A DNA stretch of 64,000 nt, from the NCBI RefSeq assembly GCF_009905375.1, contig NW_027419130.1, positions 41,776 through 105,775 of the forward strand. The letters run 5' to 3'. Within the stretch, counting starts at the first letter, position 1; the number at the start of each line of letters is the position of its first letter. The notes below the pieces were generated by a model, which worked only from the letters and a program-made list of their open reading frames with translations, did no database searches and had not been told where the DNA came from. Below, one piece after another: positions 1-11,207 of this stretch. The stretch comes from Apium graveolens (Eukaryota; Streptophyta; Magnoliopsida; Apiales; Apiaceae). A program made the translations under genes and the position numbers.

Positions 1-1598
1 AGATTATCCTTTATGGGAATATTATTTAAATAATAATATTCAGATATTTTCTAATATATCGGGACTGATTTATTTCATTAAATCAGCATTACTCCAAACA
101 TTCTTAAAAATGTTTTTGAGTCTTCAAAATGATTTTTAAAGGTTAGAGCGGATCCCAATACTCATTTTCAAATTTAAGATCTTCCTTTTTGAAGGGGACT
201 TGAATACTCCTCAAAAATCTAAGGGATCCGGCTCTGTGGTGTATTTTATATTCGCAATGAGGTTGTTGTTTTGATAAATGAATTGATTACTTACCCAATG
301 TTCCGGAAGTAAGTCCATCTATTTGAGTCGGCATAAGCAACATGGGCTCAATGGGCGTCCATGAAAGTGTAAGTGGCTCAGTGGGAGTCCATCAATGCGT
401 AAGTGGCTGAGTGGCAGTCCATCATAGGTCCTAATGCGGTCAGGATGATGACCAGTGGGGAATTCGTCCATCTACTAGTAGAAAAGGTTACTTATTGGTA
501 TCTTTGCCTGATCAACAAGATATCAGGTTTATGCCAAAATTCTTTTCTTTCCAAAATTTATTGGATATTGCAACTCTGTTCATACTTTACATGACAGAGG
601 TTTTCAGGAAATGTATGAGAGATATATATGGATATATATATATCGGGACTTAATGAAGTATCTCGTAACTTCATTTCATTCAATAATATTTCAAAGATCG
701 AATCTATGCAAGTCTTATCTTGTAGTCTAATCTATGTGATGAACTTTTGAAACTGGTTATAACTTGAACGGTGGTAGTTCAAGTAGTATTTGGAAAAGAT
801 ATAAGTATATTGGGGTATCTTGTAACTTCATCTTTTCAACTTATATCTGGTTAATGATTATCTTATGCATGACAAAGATTTTCAGAAAAACGTTGAGACA
901 AGGTTAGATATATAAGATCACCTTGCAACAATATTTTTATACAGTTATAAACTGGAACTCTGTGTATATTATACATGTCAGAGGATTTCAAAGATTTTGA
1001 AAAGTATATAAGTATATATACTGAATATTTTACGACTTCGTCGCGTTAAGATATCAAACTTGGTTCATTTCTTCTTGACCAAGACTTTCATAATTACTAT
1101 GAGAATGCTCATATATTGTTAATTATTATACATATTATTTCGGTGGGCTTGTTGCACACCCTTGCTTTCTTCTTTCATCACACAACAACAGATAAATATG
1201 ATGAACAGGACCAAGCTCCCAATTCGTGAGCGGATAGGAAACTTTCCGCAGTTTCCTGTAGGCGTTGATGCCGTTGTAGCTGAGGTAGGAACTACCGATA
1301 GGCTAGGCTTTCAACTTTTGTTGTACCAGACTTATGTACATTTATGAATTGTAATAATGGCAAATAATATGTAAATTTATTCAGAAACCCTTTTGAGGTG
1401 TAATGACTTATAATTGTGGAATAAAATGACTTGTGTTATTTTTTGGTATTCATCTCTGAGACTATAACTTGTGGTGTGTGTTTATATTATGGGGTCACAG
1501 TACGCAGTAGATGATTGTTTATTAAGAATTAGGTGTTATTAAGGGAAATGGAACTCGTGACAACCCGGATCCCCGACCCCGGATTTGGGGGTGTTACA
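1..1598 (+). repeat. 5' LTR of element A (3' part only)
   Basis: Matches 9605-11207 almost base for base and ends in TGTTACA. It is followed four bases later by a primer site, which marks the LTR/internal boundary. The left part of the LTR is outside the window. Short frames here (403-594, also seen at 10008-10199) are LTR sequence without recognisable protein features. Confidence 0.88.
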
Positions 1599-1602
1599 GA
1601 AA

Positions 1603-1614
1603 TGGTATCAGAGC
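1603..1614 (+). other. Primer binding site of element A (initiator tRNA-Met)
   Basis: TGGTATCAGAGC, complementary to the 3' end of plant initiator tRNA-Met, lies four bases after the LTR end. This is the usual minus-strand primer site of plant LTR retrotransposons. Confidence 0.9.
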
Positions 1615-1779
1615 TAAGCGTTATAAACCTCAGAGATGAAGTGACGTTAAAATAATAATTTCACTAAGATAAATAAGAACTCTTGCCAAGTTCATAGTCG
1701 GACTACCTAACGTAGTACTGACAGTTAAAACCCTTAGGGGAACTCTTATAAATATCGTGAGAGAGGCGTAGTTCGTTAT

Positions 1780-2040
1780 CGTATATGGTAGCGGGACTCC
1801 GAACCCTGAGGTTGAGCAGCAACAACGCGATGATATTTTATTAGGTATTGGAGATCAGATTGTGGATCCGATAGAGCGTCCTAACACGGGACCGGATGAT
1901 GTTCATATTGAGGATGTAGCGGTTGAGGATGTTGTCCTAGAAGGGATTGTTGTTGAGAAGAATCCTGGGAAGGATCCTGACAAGAATGAATAAAGGACCA
2001 CTGAGGAATTGATGACCATGGTTAGGGCGATACTAGAGGT
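1780..2040 (+). pseudogene. Element A leader/gag N-terminal remnant
   Basis: The translation is acidic (many D, E and V) and runs with one stop near 1990 into residues reading TTEELMTMVRA. This looks like the N-terminal part of a chromovirus gag. It then joins abruptly, near 2040, to sequence encoding the RT/RNase H linker. Identification is by position and composition only. Confidence 0.45.
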
Positions 2041-2890
2041 AGGATTGGTCGGTCACTACCGGAGGTTCGTTCAACTTTGTAAAGATAGTAGCCCCTTTAA
2101 CGCGGCTTACTTGTAAGACTGAGAAGTTCGAATGCACAGAGAAATACGAGAACAACTCTTAAGAACTGAAGCAAAGGTTGGTGACGGCCCCTATGTTGGC
2201 GTTGCCGGATGGAAAAGGTGATATTTTTTTGATTTGTAGTGACGCTTCGCATAAGGAATTAGGGTTCTTCTTATACAGCACAACAAGGTAGTCGCGTACG
2301 CGTCAAGACAACTAAGGGAATATAAAATTCGATATCCCCACCCATGAGCTTGGGCTCGTGGCAATAGTTTTGCCCTAAAGGTTGGAGGCACTACTTGTAT
2401 GGAGAAAAATGCGAGATTTACATAAACCATAAGTTCTCTAGTACATTTTCACGTAGAAAGAGCTCAACATGCGCCAGAGGAAGTGGTTAGAGCTAATCAA
2501 GAATTACGATTATGAGATTCTTTATCATCCAGGGAAAGCCAAAATGGTGGTTAATGCCCTTAGTATAAAAGAGAAACTCAAGATGAAAATGTATTTGGGA
2601 GAGTTGACAAGAGATTTTGAGAAAATGGAAATAGAAGTGAAGGTAACCGGAGTCGGTACCGAAAAGCTGTTTAAGATTGCAATACAGCCCGAATTATTGG
2701 AGAAGATCATATTTTGCCAAGAAAAAAGTGATGAATAGAGGCAGAGAACCAATGACCGGAGAAGAGATTAATACCTAGAAAGATGATGAGGGAATAATGA
2801 GGTATCCCTACAGAATTTGGGTTCCAAATATTCAAGAGCTTAAGGACTGGATCTTAGATGAAAGTCATAGTTCGAGGAATAAGATTTAGG
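2041..2890 (+). pseudogene. Displaced RT-end/RNase H/integrase-start block of element A
   Basis: Recognisable in order: the RT-to-RNase H linker (GHYRRFV-like, about 2050), an RNase H core with SDASH (about 2235), the stretch RKWLELIKNYDYEILYHPGK (about 2475) and the integrase N-terminal lead-in to about 2880. The same domains in copy B are at about 12745-13620. Stops and frameshifts are frequent. This block lies before the gag remnant, although RNase H normally follows gag, PR and RT; a second RNase H remnant sits at about 4860-5000. Confidence 0.65.
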
Positions 2891-3520
2891 GAAAACCCTG
2901 AATGTGATAGTCAGGGAGGACGCCATCAAGGTAGAAGGAACACATAACATAATGAAGTGGAAAATGAGGATTTAAAACATGTAGGATGACCCCAATTATG
3001 GGGAGGATGAGAAAACATTTCATACTGAGAAAAAAGAAGTCGAGCAAGATAGGGAGAACCAGGACGGTACTCCCATACAGAAATTCATGGACCTGTCTAA
3101 ACATAACTTATACTCTTATTCCCAACCACCACCTTGAGAAAACAATGCGGTAGGAAATCCTTTCATGACCTTTAAGTCACTAAACTCTCAGAGTTCCAAG
3201 GAACAGGTTGACCCAGTCGAGGCAAGAGCTTGGCTAAAGAAAATATAGGAATCATTTGAGATTCTAAATGACTGACAAAGCGCAAAAGACTGTTTTTCTC
3301 ACTTACCTTCCTAAGAGAGAGGCCACCCATTGGTGAAAGGCCAAGAAAGGCACGGAGCATGAGGTTATAATAAACTAATTTAAGTTTAGTCAATTATTTT
3401 TCAGGAAAGTACTTCCCAAGGTTATGGAGATAGTGTAAAAGCTTTAGAGCCAGAACAAAGGCAGACGAGTATAATGAATTATGAATCTAAGTTGTAAAAG
3501 TTGTCAAGATTCGTTCTGAG
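2891..3520 (+). pseudogene. Element A gag remnant
   Basis: Near 3170-3260 the translation keeps the chromovirus gag signature region with DPVEARAWLKK, followed by remnants similar to the 'F.TYLLKGEA.YWW' part of gag. Several stops interrupt it. Copy C has the equivalent at about 20380-20560. The capsid protein would have packaged the element RNA in the cytoplasm. Confidence 0.6.
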
Positions 3521-4129
3521 GACACGAATCCAGAATGACGGGATGTTTGAAATCAATGCTTATGTTGTGTTGGTTCATGAAATAATGATAAGAGAAAGGA
3601 AAATAAAAAGAAACTAAAGTGGAAAGGAATATAAAGGCAATAGAGTTTGAGGAATGATAAGGAAGTTGGGTATGAGGAAACCCTAAAGACTCGTAGCAAT
3701 AGAAATAGAAAAGTATGTAATCATCAGGATGAGGGTGATTCACCATGAGTTAAAATTGATGGTTGAAGGCATAAGAGATACATATATTTTATCCCCTGTA
3801 AGTTGGGAGGATTCGTGGAAACCTTGAGATAGTTCGAAGGATAAATAATGAGACGCGGATAGACTGAGGAGACAAGGAAGTAAGAAATTAGGAAAATTGG
3901 ATGAAGGAAGTGACCTTCAAGAATGTGAAGTGTAAGACCGGTGGCTTGATACCCAGAAAGGGAGACGCCAGGTATGAAAGATATCCCAACATTGAGATGA
4001 TTGTTGAGATAAACAACAAAAGTAAATAAGGAATTATTAAGAAGAAGTTCACGTTGAACACGACCAATATTTTCCAGAACATCCCTGTTGTCATTACCAA
4101 ATTAGGCAAGCAAAGCGGAAAAAAACCGT
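3521..4129 (+). pseudogene. Element A gag-end/protease region, strongly decayed
   Basis: By position this should hold the gag C-terminus and aspartic protease. I see no intact D-S-G active site or CCHC knuckle. The sequence is purine-rich with no long frame in the forward sense. Confidence 0.3.
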
Positions 4130-4860
4130 TGTTATCTTTTGGAGGCCATATGGATTGACCTCAGTTTGAATAAGGATGCTATTGTGAAATTAAGTATAGA
4201 CTATCGAAGTGAGAATGATTGAATAAGGTAGTCTATCAAGTATATATGACTTGATTTATCCATGGAAGAGTGTAAGTATCTTTTAAAGGTGAAATTAAGG
4301 ATAAAACCCCGATAACTTGAGATGAACCATAGAGGAATGCATAAAGGTTGGCATTTCACCCTTAATAGGGACATTATGAGTTGGGTAGTATGAAACGAAG
4401 GACTAAGGTAATAACAACCTTTAAAGATCAGTAGAGAAATTTTTCAGAATTACTTAAACAATGGTTCTAGTATTAGTAAATGGTATCTTGATACGCCCTG
4501 TACCCAGGGAGTACCGGATGAAGAATTTAAGGAAAACCTTAGAGGTTTTACAAGGAAAAAGGTAATATTCAAAGTTCTCAAGAATAAAAATTTTGATAAA
4601 GAAAATATGACATAATTATAATAATGCCAGGTGGGCACGTGTTGAACCATAAGAAAGTATAGATCGACCCAATGAAGGTCGAGATTGGTGAAAACGAGAA
4701 GGACCCAAGATAAGAGACGTCCTAAGTATGATCGAGAGTCAGTCGTGACAATGTTCACATCTAAAGACTAAGGCAATGACTTATGGAAAAATGGTGATTT
4801 TTTTTCTCTCACCAGGATTTAAGAAAAGCATTTTCACATAAGCAGTGGTTGAAATGAGGT
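4130..4860 (+). pseudogene. Element A reverse transcriptase remnant
   Basis: Residues resembling the RT palm-entry segment (…LSIDYRSEN, about 4185) align with [10 protein letters not shown] of copy C. A GHYEL segment (about 4370) aligns with [13 protein letters not shown], and VIFKVLKNKNF (about 4565) aligns with [11 protein letters not shown]. The catalytic FIDD box is not readable. Many stops and frameshifts make it non-functional. Confidence 0.6.
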
Positions 4861-5100
4861 AGAAAATTTAGTTGGAGGTGGTTAAAATGACATTGATTGT
4901 AAGGAAATTTTACTATCAGGAAAGGCCAAAGAGGTGGCCGACACTTTAAATGTAAGAGGATAATTATAGGCGCTCGTGCCAGAGGAATACAGTGATGATG
5001 GTTGAAGCCGCGAAGGTTGTATTATGGTTTGGAAGATTGACATTCCTTTTGATGACTGTGCAATACTCAACCGTGATAGTAGTTTGGTAAAGATTTAATT
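4861..5100 (+). pseudogene. Element A second RNase H-end remnant
   Basis: Around 4900-4960 the translation reads LLSGKAKEVADTLN, corresponding to YHPGKANVVADALSRK of copy B. It is the second occurrence of this segment in element A (the first is at about 2520-2570), so the internal region holds a duplication or is a mosaic. Confidence 0.5.
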
Positions 5101-6400
5101 TATGTAACCGCCGTGAGCGGGCTATCTATCTTATAAGGACATATCTTGAGATAAGCCAGGACCATGTTACGAAAGGACTAATTGAACCTTTGAGCTTCAT
5201 GTCTCCTGATAAAGACATATGATTAAGAATGGTATTAACCTGCTATCGTTGCTTTTATTGAAACTCTTCCGTAATTTTATCTGCTTCATGTCATGAAAGT
5301 ACGTCAGGATCTAGAGTGTTCTTCATGAATTATGAATGGTGATTATGTTAACTTCTTAGAAAAATTTGATACGACAGGTATGGACTCCGTATGGTTAGCT
5401 ATTAATATTTCAAGGAAAACGAATGACGACAGTAGGTCAGTGGTGGACCCTAGTAATGCAGCAACGATTCTTTGAATAATGAGCCGATTACAACCGTGAG
5501 AGTTGTAGTGTAATGGATGTTTAGATTGGGTACCACTAATCGGGTTGTGGTGATGTATAAGTTATCATTAATAGACTAATTAAGTCGATTATTTACCTAT
5601 TGAATACTTATTCCTTCTTATCAATAGAGAGTCGTATTACTATACGAGGAAGGTTGCGGTGCAAGCATAGAATTCTAGTAACGATGATGTCTAGAATTAG
5701 ATCCCAGATTCGATTTTCGATGTCGAGGGAGTTTCAAAGGTGATTGTGTATAAGCTCGAGCAAGAGCATGGGTCCATAGAATGATGGACAGAATATCAAA
5801 AATATTTAGGCATGTGAAATACGATGCTATAATACCTGATGTTGATATATATACGCATATGTTTTGTTCTCCTATGACAAACCTCTATAGTTCAGAGGTA
5901 GATTCCAAGCCAGATATTTTGTGGCAGTATATTATATATATATATATAATTCTCTTCAATTCATTCTTTTCTCTCCTTTTCATTTTGTATAAGATGAGAA
6001 GAACAACCCTTCAAGAAGGGGAGGTATTGCCGAATGACTATCTATCTGTGTGATAGAAGCCTAGTAGGATACCACATGTTATTTAATTGCTTGTCAAGTA
6101 CTAAAGGCTGGCCACCTTCTGTACTAACTATGCAATAGAACAAGTGTTCATGATCATAGTGATCTCTCAATAAAATCTTTTACTTCTATACGATAGATCA
6201 AGCTTTCGAAGATGGAAGCAGCAAAAGGAAGTAGTATCAGTGCGGTGGTATTCCGAATCTAACGCATTTGTGATACTAAGGTTGACGTGGTTATTAAAAG
6301 GTTATAGAACGCTAACGAGCAAAAGTATAACCAGTATAATATTATGAACGGGAAAAGAGTGGGTATTGAGAAGCAAAAGCTATAATGCTAGAAGCTATGA
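5101..6400 (+). other. Unassigned 1.3 kb inside element A
   Basis: By position this should encode the integrase N-terminus and catalytic core. Only faint similarity is visible, and part of the stretch (about 5640-6050) does not resemble the B/C integrase at all. No convincing gene. Confidence 0.4.
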
Positions 6401-7118
6401 TGAGGGTCTGTGCAATAGACTTGAAAGAATTTGGAATGATCACTTAACGCGGATTGAGTTTTCTTACGATAATAGATCGTATTTCAGTATCGAGATATCT
6501 CCTTATGAGATCCTTGAGGGAAGATAATGTCGATCTCCCTTATGTTAGGATGAAGTTATAGAGCGCAAGATGCTCAGACCCGCGGTAGTCCAAAGGACCA
6601 AGGATATAATAGATCTAATCAGAGGACGGCTGGTAGTAGCCTAAGATGGACATAAGAAGTATGTTGATTTGACACGAAAGGACAAAGAATAGGAAGTAGG
6701 GGACCTAGTGTTGTTATAGGTATTCCGTTGGAAGGGATTAATGAGGTTCGGAAAGAAAGGGAAACTAAGCCCAAGATACATTGGACCTTTTGAGATACTA
6801 AGACGGATTGGGAAGTTGGCTTACGAGCTAGCCTTACCCCCGAACCTACAACAAGTTCATAATGTGTTCCATGTGTCAATGCTAAGGAAGTATCATCGGG
6901 ATGCCAGACACATAGTGGAGTAAGAGCAGGTGGATATGCAACCAGATCTGACTTACGTGGAGAAACCAGTAAAGATTATGGATAAGAAGGAGCAGGTGCT
7001 TCGGAACAAAGTGATCAAGCTAGTCAAAGTTTTATGGCACAATCTTAATGTGGAAGAATCAACTTGGGAACTAGAGTGCGCAATGCTAGAAAAGTACCCC
7101 AATTTGTTTTCTATTTGA
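6401..7118 (+). pseudogene. Element A integrase C-terminal region
   Basis: Continues the retroviral-type integrase: an EFSYDN segment (about 6455), then [20 protein letters not shown] (about 6745), then LPPNLQQVHNVFHVSMLRKY and a C-terminal tail with ESTWELE. It is broken by stops, including one at 6921. The tail is the position where chromoviruses carry a chromodomain-like module. The frame ends just before the polypurine tract. Confidence 0.8.
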
Positions 7119-7138
7119 TTCCGGGACGGAATCCTTTT

Positions 7139-7150
7139 AAGGAGGGGAGA
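7139..7150 (+). other. Polypurine tract of element A
   Basis: AAGGAGGGGAGA lies one base before the 3' LTR. It is the expected plus-strand primer, and similar tracts precede the LTRs of copies B and C. Confidence 0.85.
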
Positions 7151-7151
7151 C

Positions 7152-9204
7152 TGTAATAACCCCAAAATTTTGGACTTTTTGTAACCCTTATGAATAGTGA
7201 TTTTGCTGATTATGCTGAATAAGAAAACTTTTCATACCACACTTTGTAGGGGTTTTTTTATTGTTATTCTGAGATCTTATTAGTACTCTATATGGTATAT
7301 AAGTGTATGTAAAGATCGTCAGAATCCAAATTGGAACATTTTGATTTTTCCCGAAAATCCACCATATACCGAAAGAATTGAGTATAAGGGAACATGATAA
7401 AAAAGATTTAAATTCAAGGATTATAAGAGAGGATCATAAAAGGAATATAATGTATTGAGAAAGGTTAAGGGAACCCAAGTAATAAGATCCCGGGTATGAT
7501 CCCTCAAACGATAAACAAAAACAAAAGTTAAGCGAACCGTATAACAGATCAGCGATCATTAGCCAAGTAATTAGGAGTTAATCAAAGAGGTTAGTGATGA
7601 TGATGTCATCACACCAACAAGAAGAAGACAAGTGTGGGAAGATGACATAAGAGGATGACATAAGCATGACACAATGGGAAGGAATTGTTGGTTGATTATA
7701 AGCCACACAAATTTTACCATGGTAAAAGGTTAATTAACAACAAAAACAAAGCAACCAAGCAAACACATTCATTTCTCTTCCCCCCATCTCCTTGCTCACG
7801 GTTTTTTGAAGAAAAACGAGGAGAAAAATTTCCAAACCCAAGATCCACTCAATCATAATTTAAGAGGTTTGTTTCTTTGAATCTTATATTTCATAACTAA
7901 GAAGAGCAAGTAGTTTGAGTGCTTGAATCAAAGGTTTTCTATCTCAAATAAATCATTTTAGTTTAGGGTGAATAGTAACTTTCAAGAACAAATTTTTGAT
8001 TCTTGATTTTATTTGTAAGGACAAGGTAGCTTAAGCATAGATAAAGGCTTCCATGGACATTCCAAGGATCTTTCATGGATTTAAAGCTTCAAAGAAGGTA
8101 TAAAACTTCAAACCCTAGTTTTACTTTGAATATTTAGGAGTGGTTTTGATTAATATAGTTCATGAGAAGCATGATGCTTGTGTGTTTAAAGTTTGGCTGG
8201 GTTTGTAGCAATTTGGATGATTGAATCTTGTTTATAGTTAATGAAACTTAAGTATAAGCTTTTAGTTCATGATTGAGAGTAGTATAAATTGGAAATCTTG
8301 AGATTTTGGGGCTGTTGTAGTAGAGTATGGATGGAATTTGGTTGTAGTAATGATTGTGGATTGATTTGGAGTTGTACAAATTTTGGTAATCGTGTAAACA
8401 TAGCCGTCGTAATGCCCGATTTAACTTAGCCTGCTTTTGTTCTTAACATCAGGCCGTGAACTCACTATTAGGTTTTGACCATTGCCATGATTAGATATGT
8501 CATGTTACGAGCTTCGTTTTGATATGTGGTTCGCTTAAATCCGATGTACGGTTTAGGAGAAACGACCGTTTTAAGTAACAACGTTTCGCGACCGAACCCT
8601 TACCCCTCACCTTACTTTGAAACCTTGGTTAAGGCCCTTAAATGACTAATTGGATTATGAAACTATTATGTGAAGTGGATTAGGCAGTTGGTAGGGTACT
8701 CGCGAAAGAATCGCCTTAAAACTCTTAATGGTTAAATTATTAAAAATGGTGGAGCCGAGGGTACTCAAGCGACCTAAGTGAATCGTTAAGCGCAAAAGCG
8801 AACGTTAGGGTCTAATTGGTTAAAGTATAGATTCATAAGCGACTTTGGTTTAATTCCAACTTATATGTGGTTTATAGGTTACCAGACTCATCCCAGGACT
8901 TTTACCACCCCCAGTCGCTCAGGCAAGTTTTCTACCCGTTATACTGTTGTTGTGATGTAAATATATGTATATGCATTATCTTGTGATAAGTGCATGATTG
9001 TTATTAGCAAATTTTTCGATATATTGGAGCATGCTGATATGGTATATATGCATATTTGTTTCATAATCTTTATATCTAATTGTTGATTCAAATGCTTATA
9101 AGTTGCATAATACATATGCTAGAGATAAGCAGTAGTTGCGTATACCCTTAGTATAGGGGACCCAAAGGTGAACATTTTCTAAACCGGGAGTCGATATTCC
9201 CGAG

Positions 9205-9259
<55 letters not shown>

Positions 9260-11207
9260 TATATATATATATATTGATATAATTTTCAAAACTATTAATC
9301 GAATAAGGTTTATTCGATAACTTTATTTTATTTAATGAATATTATTTTGAATATTCATTCGAGGACTTATGACTCCGTTTATTTTATTTAATAAATATTA
9401 TTTTGAATATTCATTCGAGGACTTATGACACCGCTTATTTTGTTAAAAAATATTCTTTATTTTATTAAAGAATAATGTTTCGATAATCAAACTTATTTTC
9501 GATTATTCAAATAAAGATCCTACTTTCGTATAAGTATATCTTTGGTTATTTATTTTTCATTTCAAGTATGAGTTTTAAAACTTCTACTTCAATTATTTTT
9601 ATAGAGATTATCCTTTATGGGAATATTATTTAAATAATAATATTCAGATATTTTCTAATATATCGGGACTGATTTATTTAATTAAATCAGCATTACTCCA
9701 AACATTCTTAAAAATGTTTTTGAGTCTTCAAAATGATTTTTAAAGGTTAGAGCGGATCCCAATACTCATTTTCAAATTTAAGATCTTCCTTTTTGAAGGG
9801 GACTTGAATACTCCCTCAAAAATCTAAAGGATCCGGCTTTGTGATGTATTTTATATTCGCAACGAGGTTGTTGTTTTGATAAATGAATTGATTACTTACC
9901 CAATGTTCGGGAAGTAAGTCCATCTATTTGAGTCGGCATAAGCAACATGGGCTTAGTGGGCGTGCATAAAAGTATAAGTGGCTCAGTGGGAGTCCATCAA
10001 TGCGTAAGTGGCTGAGTGGCAGTCCATCATAGGTCCTAATGCGGTCAGGGTGATGATCAGTGGGGAATTCGTCCATCTACTAGTAGAAAAGGTTGCTTAT
10101 TGGTATCTTTGCCTGATCAGCAAGATATCAGGTTTATGCCAAAATTCTTTTCTTTCCAAAATTTATTGGATATTGCAACTCTGTTCATACTTTATATGAC
10201 AAAGGTTTTCAGGAAATGTATGAGAGATATATATGGATATATATATATATATCGGGACTTAATGAAGTATCTCGTAACTTCATTTTATTCAATAATATTT
10301 CAAAGATCGAATCTATGCAAGTCTTATCTTGTAGTCTCATCTATGTGATGAACTTTTGAAACTGGTTATAACTTGAACGGTGGTAGTTCAAGTAGTATTT
10401 GGAAAAGATATAAGTATATTGGGGTATCTTGTAACTTCATCTTTTCAACTTATATCTGGTTAATGATCATCTTATGCCTGACAAAGATTTTCAGAAAAAC
10501 GTTGAGACAAGGTTAGATATATAAGATCACCTTGCAACGATATTTTTATACAGTTATAAACTAGAACTCTGTGTATATTATACATGGCAGAGGATTTCAA
10601 AGATTTTGAAAAGTATATAAGTATATATACTGAATATTTTACGACTTCGTCGCGTTAAGATATCAAACTTGGTTCATTTCTTCTTGACCAAGACTTTCAT
10701 AAGTACTATGAGAATGCTCTTATATTGTTAATTATTATACATATTATTTCGGTGGGCTTGTTGCTCACCCTTGCTTTCTTCTTTCATCACACAACAATAG
10801 ATAGACATGATGAACAGGACCAAGCTCCCAATTCATGAGTGGATAGGAAACGTTCCGAAGTTTCCTGTAGGCTTTGATGCCGTTGTAGCTGAGGTAGGAA
10901 CTACCAATAGCCTAGGCTTTCAACTTTTGTTGTACCAGACTTATGTACATTTATGAATTGTAATAATGGCAAATAATATGTAAATTTATTCAGGAACCCT
11001 TTTGAGGTGTAATGACTTATAATTGTGGAATAAAATGACTTGTGTTATTTTTTGGTATTCATCTCTGAGACTATAACTTGTGGTGTGTGTGTATATTATG
11101 GGGTCACAGTACGCAGTAGATGATTGTTTATTAAGAATTAGGTGTTATTAAGGGAAATGGAACTCGTGACAACACGGATCCCCGACCCCGGATTTGGGGT
11201 TGTTACA
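7152..11207 (+). repeat. 3' LTR of element A (4056 bp)
   Basis: Starts TGTAATAACCCC and ends GGGGTTGTTACA, an inverted terminal match with one mismatch. The last 1.6 kb repeats window positions 1-1598 with only scattered differences, so insertion is moderately recent even though the internal region is heavily decayed. An AT microsatellite lies inside. No protein-coding gene is seen in it. Confidence 0.88.
9205..9274. repeat. AT dinucleotide microsatellite
   Basis: About 70 bp of alternating AT/TA with one small interruption, inside the element A 3' LTR. Confidence 0.95.

Larger units (their letters stand above)
1..11207 (+). mobile_element. Ty3/gypsy element A, left end outside window
   Basis: Positions 1-1598 and 9605-11207 are near-identical direct repeats, the 3' parts of two long LTRs. 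Between them lie a primer binding site, decayed gag-pol fragments and a polypurine tract. The integrase C-terminal region closely resembles that of copies B and C, which suggests the Tekay/Del-like chromovirus group (family inference). The coding region is full of stops, so the element is dead. The right end abuts the CCHC-knuckle region of copy B, meaning A inserted into B. The predicted 5-bp target duplication on the right is TATAA (11208-11212); the left copy is off-window. Confidence 0.85.

Noticed and set aside
403..594. 63-aa frame repeated at 10008-10199
   Set aside because: It lies in the LTRs of element A, so repetition is expected; no start context or protein features.
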